NCBI GenBank assembly: GCA_018713375.1
Contig: DVOV01000088.1
Coordinates: 1 to 6,812 of the forward strand
Length of the DNA stretch: 6,812 nt
Source of the DNA: Candidatus Scatomorpha stercorigallinarum
Lineage (GTDB): Bacteria; Bacillota_A; Clostridia; Oscillospirales; Oscillospiraceae
Direction of reading: 5' to 3'
This document shows positions 1-4,931 of the stretch, piece after piece. A model generated the notes under the pieces. That model was given only the letters and a program-made list of their open reading frames with translations, was not told the DNA's origin and searched no databases. The position numbers and the translations under genes were made by a program. Position 1 is the stretch's first letter, and the number at the start of each line of letters is the position of its first letter.

Positions 1-689
1 GCGTGCCCGCTCACATCGTGGAAATAATAGTGCGCGTTCCCGTCGTTGGGCTCGCCTACAACATCCGTAAAATGCGGCCGGAAACCGTCAAAAACAATGC
101 CGAGCTCGGCGCACATGCGCTCTTCCACCGCATTGTCGCGGCAGGATGGCACGAGCGGCAGTGCCCTGTCGGGACGGAAACACAGCTCACTTATGTTCAA
201 TGGCCGCGCGGCATACCTGTCGATCACGCTCTCGAATCCCGAGCCCGTAAGCCGGCACAGTATTTCCCGCAGCAGCATAAAGCCGATGTCGCTGTACACC
301 ATGCCCTCATCCAATTCCGGAAGCCCTTCCAGTATCGTAAAGAACCCCCGCCCGTCTGCGTAAAACGGGTACCAGGCCGGCAGCCGCGCCGTGTGCGTCA
401 GCAGCGCGCGCAACGTGATACGCCGAAGCCGCCCATCCAGCGCCGGCGGCAGCGGGCCGAGTAAAGCGCCTGCGCTTTCGTCAAGGCTGAGAGCGGACTC
501 CTTCGCATATCTGAGCAGCGCCGTGGCCGTGAATACTTTTGTCAGGGAGGCAAGGTCGAACCACCGTCCGCCCTCCCCTTCCGTGGCGCCGGACTCCAAT
601 ATGCCACCGCGGCCGAACAGCGCCCATTCCCCATAGGGGAACACACCGTCCTCCACGGCCTGAGTCATCATCGGCCCCACGACGCTCAA
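1..689 (-). CDS. Serine hydrolase, class C beta-lactamase/PBP family (C-terminus cut by window edge)
   Basis: About 229 residues are visible before the left edge; the frame is open throughout. The family (PF00144) uses an acyl-enzyme serine and includes beta-lactamases, D-Ala carboxypeptidases, esterases and peptidoglycan-recycling amidases. Visible marks are SLTK (S48, K51, the SxxK nucleophile and base), LLTHTARLPAW (about 96-106), YSDIGFMLL (132-140, the YxN-like second motif with D for N) and DVSGH at the very edge, the start of the family's GHAGLF-type block. The start is TTG at 689-687: AGAGG (702-698) lies 8 nt upstream, while the ATG pair at 671-666 has a poorer site. There is no signal peptide, so it is probably cytoplasmic. 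It is divergent from anmK. In Bacillus subtilis a member of this superfamily (YbbE/AmiE) sits in the MurNAc recycling cluster, so a role in muropeptide recycling is a reasonable inference; true beta-lactamase activity is not indicated. Confidence 0.88.
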   Translation of the reverse strand, partial: MSVVGPMMTQAVEDGVFPYGEWALFGRGGILESGATEGEGGRWFDLASLTKVFTATALLRYAKESALSLDESAGALLGPLPPALDGRLRRITLRALLTHTARLPAWYPFYADGRGFFTILEGLPELDEGMVYSDIGFMLLREILCRLTGSGFESVIDRYAARPLNISELCFRPDRALPLVPSCRDNAVEERMCAELGIVFDGFRPHFTDVVGEPNDGNAHYYFHDVSGH

Positions 690-697
690 GGAAAAAA

Positions 698-702
698 CCT
701 CT
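698..702 (-). promoter_or_regulatory. Ribosome binding site that sets a TTG start for the serine hydrolase
   Basis: AGAGG, preceded by an A-rich run, lies 8 nt before TTG 689-687. This is the best-placed Shine-Dalgarno sequence and favours TTG over the ATG codons at positions 7 and 8 of the reading frame. An in-frame TAA about 20 codons upstream limits any longer start. Confidence 0.65.
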
Positions 703-751
703 TTTCTTTTGCTCGGAAATATTGTATCATATATCACATGAACTTGAAAAC

Positions 752-780
752 ATTATAACATAGCCTTTTCTGTTAATCAA
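752..780 (-). promoter_or_regulatory. Sigma-A-type promoter for the serine hydrolase gene
   Basis: On the minus strand TTGATT (780-775) is separated by exactly 17 nt from a consensus TATAAT (757-752). Transcription would start near 745, giving a leader of about 55 nt before the TTG start. A second possible -10 with an extended TGn element, TGATACAAT (729-721), lies downstream but has no good -35. The opposite, anmK-facing side has only weak candidates, for example TAGAAT at 795-800 without a convincing -35, so anmK may need an activator or be read from a poor promoter. Confidence 0.7.
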
Positions 781-840
781 TTATGCAATTTGTTTAGAAT
801 ACAGGCACTATTTTTATCCATTCCTACAGACCAAACCGAT

Positions 841-846
841 AAGGAG
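841..846 (+). promoter_or_regulatory. Ribosome binding site that sets the anmK start at 855
   Basis: AAGGAG ends only 2 nt before the ATG at 849 but 8 nt before the in-frame ATG at 855. Normal spacing therefore selects 855, and the protein begins MLETITD rather than MHMLETITD. Confidence 0.8.
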
Positions 847-854
847 CGATGCAC

Positions 855-2063
855 ATGCTGGAAACTATCACTGATAAGCCGCGCCGCCTGGCCGTGGGCC
901 TCATGTCTGGCACCTCTGTGGACGGCATCGACGCCGCCCTCGTCGAGCTCAGCGGCAGCGCGCAGTCGCCCTCTGTGCGGCTGCTGGGGTTTTGCAACAC
1001 GCCGTACCCTGAGCCCATACGGCAAAAAATATTCGCCCTCTTCGACCCGAAGAAGGCGACGGCGGACAGGCTCTGTTATATGAACTTCCTGCTCGGCGAG
1101 CTCTTCGCCGGCGCGGCGCACAGCGTCGTTTCTGCCGCCGGGCTGGAGATGCGCGACGTGGACTTCGTCGCCTCCCACGGCCAGACCATCTGGCACGCGC
1201 CGGAGCTCGAGCGCGAGGACGGCTACGACATCCGCTGCACGATGCAGATAGGCGAAGGCGCGATCATCGCCGAGCGCACGGGCGTCCCCACCGTATCTGA
1301 CTTCCGCGTGGCGGACATGGCCGCCGGCGGACAGGGCGCGCCGCTCGTGCCTTTTACGGAATACCTCCTCTACCGCCGCGAAGATGAGACGGTGCTGCTG
1401 CAAAACATCGGCGGCATCGGCAACATGACCGTCCTCCCCGCCGGCTCGCCGCCGGAGGCGGTCTACGCCTTTGACACCGGCCCGGGCAACATGATAATCG
1501 ACGCCGTCGTCTCCGCTGCCACCGGCGGTGAGCAGGGCTTTGACCACGGCGGCGCGATGGCCGCGCGCGGCAGGGTCTGTCTCGAACTGCTCAGCGAGCT
1601 GACGAAGGACGGATACTACGCTGCCCCGCTGCCCAAGACGACGGGCCGCGAGCGCTTCGGCACACAGTACGCCGCGAAACTCATTGCCTATGGACAGGAG
1701 CACGGCCTCAGCTGGGAGGACATGGCAGCCACCGCCACCGAGCTCACAGCCTGGTCGATAGCGGACGCCTATAGGCGGTATGTCCTGCCGAAATACTGCG
1801 CTTCCGAGATCATCGTGGGCGGCGGAGGCAGCTATAACGTCACGCTCCTCGCCGCGCTGGCGCGCCGCTTTAGCGCATATGGAGTCAAAGTTTCCACGCA
1901 GGAGGACATAGGCGGCAACAGCGACGCCAAGGAGGCCGTGGCTTTCGCCATCATGGGCGACCGCTTCCTCGCCGGTGAGCCGAACGCCCTGCCCTCGGTG
2001 ACGGGCGCACGCCGTGCGGCCGTGATGGGCAAGCTCTCGCTGCCCTCGCTCAGCGCTCGCTGA
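855..2063 (+). CDS. anmK: Anhydro-N-acetylmuramic acid kinase
   Basis: AnmK (EC 2.7.1.170) opens the 1,6-anhydro ring of anhydroMurNAc while phosphorylating it with ATP, giving MurNAc-6-P, which MurQ then converts to GlcNAc-6-P and D-lactate. The protein acts in the cytosol. The 402-residue product (family about 370-400) shows all the family blocks: MSGTSVDGID (17-26, nucleotide-binding P-loop of the ASKHA kinase fold), ASHGQTIWHAP (107-117), DFRVADMAAGGQGAPLVP (149-166; D154 corresponds to the catalytic Asp of characterised AnmK), NIGGIGNMT (184-192), DTGPGNMIID (207-216), PKTTGRERFG (260-269), EIIVGGGGSYN (318-328) and KEAVAFA (359-365). It is intact, with no missing key residue. It is the only plus-strand gene here, diverges from a serine hydrolase and converges with the DUF6873 gene, overlapping it by 14 bp. 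No murQ is in view. The kinase call is secure. Confidence 0.97.
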   Translation: MLETITDKPRRLAVGLMSGTSVDGIDAALVELSGSAQSPSVRLLGFCNTPYPEPIRQKIFALFDPKKATADRLCYMNFLLGELFAGAAHSVVSAAGLEMRDVDFVASHGQTIWHAPELEREDGYDIRCTMQIGEGAIIAERTGVPTVSDFRVADMAAGGQGAPLVPFTEYLLYRREDETVLLQNIGGIGNMTVLPAGSPPEAVYAFDTGPGNMIIDAVVSAATGGEQGFDHGGAMAARGRVCLELLSELTKDGYYAAPLPKTTGRERFGTQYAAKLIAYGQEHGLSWEDMAATATELTAWSIADAYRRYVLPKYCASEIIVGGGGSYNVTLLAALARRFSAYGVKVSTQEDIGGNSDAKEAVAFAIMGDRFLAGEPNALPSVTGARRAAVMGKLSLPSLSAR

Positions 2064-2066
2064 GCG
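2047..2066. repeat. Perfect palindrome spanning both convergent stop codons
   Basis: CGCTCAGCG (2047-2055) and CGCTGAGCG (2058-2066) are exact reverse complements with 2 nt between them, so a hairpin of 8 bp with a GCTC loop can form in either transcript. The anmK stop (2061-2063) lies in the right arm and the DUF6873 stop (2052-2050) in the left arm. Neither side is followed by a T-run, so it is not a standard intrinsic terminator. It could act as a 3'-end stabiliser or a weak bidirectional pause. Confidence 0.85.
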
Positions 2067-2799
2067 GCAGCGCGGAGCCGATGTCAAAGGCCGGCACATC
2101 TGTCAAGAACGCCGGTTCCACACTGCGCGAACGCAGGAACGCTTCTATGCACGCCCAGTCAGGGTGCGCGTCCATACGGCCCGTGAAGGCCAGGGTATCC
2201 CGCGCGAGCTTGAACGCCACGCCGCCGATAAAGCCGTGCCCGAAGCCCTCAAGTTCGATGTGCCCCGGCGCTATGCGCAGCACGTCGAGCCCCGCGCCCT
2301 CCGCGGCGCGCGCCACGCCCGCGTCGGCGGTGATGATGGAGCGGCTGTCCACCACGCAGGCGGCGCATTTGGCGTAACCCTGCCTGGTGCGCGCGATCTT
2401 CACGCCGTCGGGCAGCGCGCGCAGCACGGCCCTGTCCGTGATGCGCTCATCGTGCAGGAACACAGTCTCCACCAGGCAGCCGCAGAGCCGCGCGTCGAGC
2501 GGGTACGTTTTCCCGAGCGGAGAGCCCGCGCGCAGGACGGTGAAGCCGCGGCGGGCGAGCTTGTCATCCGCGTCCGGCGTTCCCGCGCTCACCACTGTTG
2601 ACCCGCCGGCGTGGAAAAGCGCCAGATCGGCGTGGCCGGCGAGCCGGGTGTCCACGCCCGGCGTATCGGGCAGCCAAAGCGGCTCCACGCCGCGCGCGAG
2701 CAGCGCCGGCTCAAGCGCCCGGCGGTATCTCTCCCCCAAAGCGAGCAGCCCCACCTTACGCTCAGGAAGGTGGGGCGTTTTTATGTACTTAACGCTCAT
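2050..2799 (-). CDS. DUF6873-like conserved protein (probable GME fold), function unknown
   Basis: A 249-residue soluble protein with no signal peptide or membrane segment. I assign it from memory to the DUF6873 group, described as having the fold of guanidine-modifying enzymes (the five-bladed beta/alpha propeller of arginine deiminase and amidinotransferases). Marks that fit are PHLPERKVG near the N-terminus (9-17), RQGYAKCAACVVD (139-151), SIITADAGVA (154-163) and GHIELEGFGHGFIGG (179-193). H180 and E182 resemble the His-x-acid element of GME enzymes, but no C-terminal nucleophilic Cys is obvious (the last Cys is C217), so catalysis cannot be claimed. The ATG at 2799 overlaps the radA stop as ATGA, and GAGG lies about 7 nt upstream inside radA, so translation is probably coupled. 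It is last in the operon. Its codons 8-18 contain a hairpin that is a terminator on the opposite strand. Confidence 0.8.
   Translation of the reverse strand: MSVKYIKTPHLPERKVGLLALGERYRRALEPALLARGVEPLWLPDTPGVDTRLAGHADLALFHAGGSTVVSAGTPDADDKLARRGFTVLRAGSPLGKTYPLDARLCGCLVETVFLHDERITDRAVLRALPDGVKIARTRQGYAKCAACVVDSRSIITADAGVARAAEGAGLDVLRIAPGHIELEGFGHGFIGGVAFKLARDTLAFTGRMDAHPDWACIEAFLRSRSVEPAFLTDVPAFDIGSALPLSER
2748..2782 (+). terminator. Plus-strand intrinsic terminator inside the 5' end of the antisense gene
   Basis: GCCCCACCTT (2748-2757) and AAGGTGGGGC (2767-2776) form a perfect 10-bp GC-rich stem with a 9-nt loop, followed by G and five T (2778-2782). This is a textbook Rho-independent terminator for rightward transcription. 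Read leftward, the hairpin is followed by TGCTTGC, so it should not terminate there. The only visible rightward gene is anmK, which ends about 690 nt earlier. The element overlaps codons 8-18 of the DUF6873 gene and ends 14 nt before the radA stop codon. Confidence 0.75.
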
Positions 2800-4154
2800 T
2801 TCAATGCCTCGCTTATGGCCTCGCGCACATTGCGGACGCTTATCAGCTTAAGCCCCGGAGGAGCCTGGACGTCCCCCCGCACGTGCGCCGGGATGATGCA
2901 GCGGCGGAAGCCCAGCCTTGCCGTCTCAGACAGCCGGTGATCGAGCTGCGTGACGGAGCGCACCTCGCCGGAGAGGCCGACCTCGCCGATGGCTGCAAGG
3001 TCGGAGCCGATGGGCACGTCCCTGTAGCTGGAAGCCACGGCCAGCAGCGTCGCCAGGTCGGCCGCCGGCTCGTCCAGCTGCAGGCCGCCCACGACGTTGA
3101 CATACACGTCGCAGCCGGACACCGCCAGCCCGCCGCGCTTTTCAAGCACGGCGAGCAGCAGCATCGCCCGGTTGTAGTCGATGCCGTTGGAGTTGCGCCG
3201 CGCCGCGGCATACCCGCTCTTGGCCGCCAGCGCCTGTACCTCCGCCAGGATGGGCCGCGAGCCCTCCATCACGCAGGCGACACAGGTGCCCGGCGTGTCC
3301 GTCGGCCTGCCGGAGAGCAGCGTCTCGGAGGGATTCGGGACTTCACGCAGGCCGCGGTCGGCCATCTCGAAAACGCCGATCTCATTGGTGGAGCCAAAGC
3401 GGTTCTTGGCCGCGCGCAGTATGCGGTAGCTCATGCTCTGCTCGCCCTCGAAATAGAGCACGCAGTCCACCATGTGCTCCAGCACCTTGGGCCCGGCGAT
3501 ATTGCCTTCCTTGTTGATGTGCCCGACGACGAAGGCGGCGAAGCCGTCCGCCTTGGCCCGGCGCATGATGGACATCGTACACTCGCGCACCTGGCTGACG
3601 CTCCCGGGCGCGGCGGCCAGCTCCGGGTCGAACATCGTCTGTATGGAGTCGATGATGACCACAGTCGGCTCCGTGGAGTCAATGGCTGCGCCGATCTCGC
3701 CCAGGTCCGTCTCCGCCAGCACGTATATCTCCCCGTCCGAGACGCCCAGGCGCTGCGCGCGCATCTTCAGCTGACGGCGGCTCTCTTCGCCGGTGACATA
3801 GAGTATCTTCTCGCTCCTGCCGACCAGGCCGCAGAGCTGCAGTAGCAGCGTGCTCTTGCCCACGCCCGGCGCGCCGCCCACGAGCACCACGCTCCCGCGC
3901 ACGGCCCCGCCGCCGAGGACGCGGTCGAGCTCCGAAAGCCCGGTGGGAAAGCGTATCTCCTCCTGCGTGTCCAGCTCGGAGAGCAGCTTGGGCGCCGTAC
4001 CGCCCTTTCTGGGCCGCGCGGCGTCGGACTTAGCCTTGGGCTCGGCAGGGGCCTCCACAAGCGTGTTCCACGCCCCGCAGGCCGGGCACTGCCCGGCCCA
4101 TTTTGCCGTTTCATTCCCGCATTCCGTGCAGTAAAACACGGTTTTTTTCTTCAT
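2796..4154 (-). CDS. radA: DNA repair protein RadA (Sms), recombination ATPase
   Basis: RadA is a RecA-like hexameric helicase that drives branch migration at recombination intermediates during DNA repair. The 452-residue product is full length. In order: a C4 zinc finger (C9, C12, C23, C26 in CTECG and CPACG), Walker A GGAPGVGKST (93-102), Walker B VVIIDS (165-170), the RadA-specific KNRFG motif (250-254) followed by STNEIGVFEM, and a Lon-protease-like C-terminal domain (about 300-452, including ASSYRDVPIG and AIGEVGLSGEVRSV). The start ATG at 4154 overlaps the cwlD stop as ATGA. The upstream GGAGG (4172-4168) is 13 nt away, which is long, so coupling to cwlD translation is likely. A TTG start 9 codons earlier is rejected because the family begins MKKK-x(3-5)-C. 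In many Firmicutes radA sits beside disA or clpC; here it lies between cwlD and the DUF6873 gene. Confidence 0.97.
   Translation of the reverse strand: MKKKTVFYCTECGNETAKWAGQCPACGAWNTLVEAPAEPKAKSDAARPRKGGTAPKLLSELDTQEEIRFPTGLSELDRVLGGGAVRGSVVLVGGAPGVGKSTLLLQLCGLVGRSEKILYVTGEESRRQLKMRAQRLGVSDGEIYVLAETDLGEIGAAIDSTEPTVVIIDSIQTMFDPELAAAPGSVSQVRECTMSIMRRAKADGFAAFVVGHINKEGNIAGPKVLEHMVDCVLYFEGEQSMSYRILRAAKNRFGSTNEIGVFEMADRGLREVPNPSETLLSGRPTDTPGTCVACVMEGSRPILAEVQALAAKSGYAAARRNSNGIDYNRAMLLLAVLEKRGGLAVSGCDVYVNVVGGLQLDEPAADLATLLAVASSYRDVPIGSDLAAIGEVGLSGEVRSVTQLDHRLSETARLGFRRCIIPAHVRGDVQAPPGLKLISVRNVREAISEALK
4080..4098. repeat. Perfect 8-bp hairpin in the radA zinc-finger codons
   Basis: GGCCGGGC (4080-4087) and GCCCGGCC (4091-4098) pair perfectly around a 3-nt loop. 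They fall on the codons for AGQCPAC, about 20 codons into radA. The conserved Cys-Pro and Ala-Gly residues in a GC-rich gene could explain it without any RNA function. Confidence 0.5.
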
Positions 4155-4885
4155 GTGACCGTCACGTCCTCCATGCTGCAATACTCAAGGAACGCCGCCA
4201 GCAGCGCGGCGGCAATAGCCGTGCGGTGATCTTCCGTCTCCAGCGCCGCCGCCTCCTGTGGGTTTGAGAGGAAGCCGCACTCGGCCAGTATGGCCGTACA
4301 GTCCGCCTCTCGCATGAGATAAATGTCCTCGCTGGCCGGCGCCGCAACGCGCCGGCTATCCGGCGCGAGCGCGGAAACAAGGTAACTGTGCGCCGTCTCG
4401 GCCAGCTCGCGGCTGCCCGGCGTGTCCGCGTAAAACACCTGCGGCCCGCTGGGGCGAGGGTCGGGATAAAAATTCTGGTGTATGCTCACCAGCACCGCCC
4501 CCGGCGTGGTGTTTATCAGGCGCAGCCTTGCGCTCTGATCGGCGCGCTTGCGCGCCGCCGTAGTCTCGGCCTCCGGCGGATAATCGATGGCTTCCGACGT
4601 GCGAGTCATCACCGTGTCCACGCCGAAGAGGCGCGCCAGCGCGTCCAGTTTCTGCGCCACAGCCAGGTTGATCTCACTTTCCAGCGTCCCTCCGGCGGTG
4701 GAAGCCCCGCCGTCCTCGCCGCCATGCCCGGCGTCGATGACCAAAGTGGGCCTTGCCGTATCGGCCATACCCACGGCAGGCAGGGCGTCATCACTGCCGC
4801 CGCGCGGCAGCAGGAAGCAGAGCATGATGAGCGCCGTGGCCGCGGCCAGAGGCATCCACTCGCGTATCCTGATATAAACGAACAC
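4151..4885 (-). CDS. cwlD: N-acetylmuramoyl-L-alanine amidase, CwlD type (spore cortex)
   Basis: This zinc amidase (Amidase_3, PF01520) cuts the bond between MurNAc and L-Ala. CwlD with PdaA makes the muramic delta-lactam of spore cortex, the mark recognised by germination hydrolases. From the chosen start the protein has 244 residues, close to B. subtilis CwlD (237), with one N-terminal hydrophobic segment (about 11-27) as anchor or signal, then a single amidase domain and no cell-wall-binding repeats. Visible residues in this numbering: IDAGHGGEDGGA (zinc H54), ESEINL (zinc E69), SIHQN (zinc H136) and ILAECGFLSNP (catalytic E202). The start is GTG 4885-4883, with a G-rich AGGGGGGG site 6 nt upstream; the TTG at 4906 lacks a site. 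The stop overlaps the radA start. The stand-alone domain suggests CwlD rather than a vegetative LytC, but a general amidase is not excluded. Confidence 0.88.
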   Translation of the reverse strand: MFVYIRIREWMPLAAATALIMLCFLLPRGGSDDALPAVGMADTARPTLVIDAGHGGEDGGASTAGGTLESEINLAVAQKLDALARLFGVDTVMTRTSEAIDYPPEAETTAARKRADQSARLRLINTTPGAVLVSIHQNFYPDPRPSGPQVFYADTPGSRELAETAHSYLVSALAPDSRRVAAPASEDIYLMREADCTAILAECGFLSNPQEAAALETEDHRTAIAAALLAAFLEYCSMEDVTVT

Positions 4886-4887
4886 AC

Positions 4888-4927
4888 TTGTCCCCCCCTC
4901 GCCCAATCATATGCTCGCGGGGGACAA
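4888..4927. repeat. 9-bp inverted repeat covering the cwlD ribosome binding site
   Basis: TTGTCCCCC (4888-4896) and GGGGGACAA (4919-4927) are exact reverse complements 22 nt apart. In the leftward mRNA the first arm begins 4 nt after the aminotransferase stop codon, and the second arm contains five of the seven G of the cwlD Shine-Dalgarno run, ending 2 nt before its GTG start. Folding would hide the ribosome site. There is no T-run after it, so it is not a terminator. Confidence 0.8.
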
Positions 4928-4931
4928 CAAA

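Noticed and set aside
3..464. Open frames on the plus strand at the left edge
   Set aside because: The minus strand here encodes SxxK, LLTHT and YSD motifs of a serine hydrolase with an open frame to the edge, so the plus-strand frames are incidental.
627..641. Small hairpin TTCCCC/GGGGAA in the serine hydrolase gene
   Set aside because: Only 6 bp with a 3-nt loop, falling on ordinary Pro-Tyr-Gly codons and with no T-run, so it can arise by chance.
790..818. Plus-strand promoter for anmK
   Set aside because: TTGTTT (790-795) with TTTATC 17 nt on matches the -10 consensus at only three of six places, and TAGAAT (795-800) lacks a -35, so neither is firm enough to annotate.
777..2099. A 440-codon open frame on the minus strand opposite anmK
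   Set aside because: It mirrors anmK codon structure in GC-rich DNA, has low-complexity Arg/Ala/Gly/Val/His-rich content, no recognisable motif and no ribosome site, while anmK carries every family motif.
2883..3845. A 320-codon open frame on the plus strand opposite radA
   Set aside because: Shadow of radA: rich in His, Arg, Gly and Ala with no family motifs. radA on the other strand is complete and unmistakable.
4155..4181. Longer radA start at TTG 4181
   Set aside because: It would add nine residues (MQHGGRDGH) ahead of the conserved MKKK start, with no ribosome site, deep inside the cwlD coding end.
4886..4906. Longer cwlD start at TTG 4906
   Set aside because: The G-run ribosome site would lie inside the coding sequence. 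GTG 4885 has the correct 6-nt spacing and puts the hydrophobic segment near the N-terminus.
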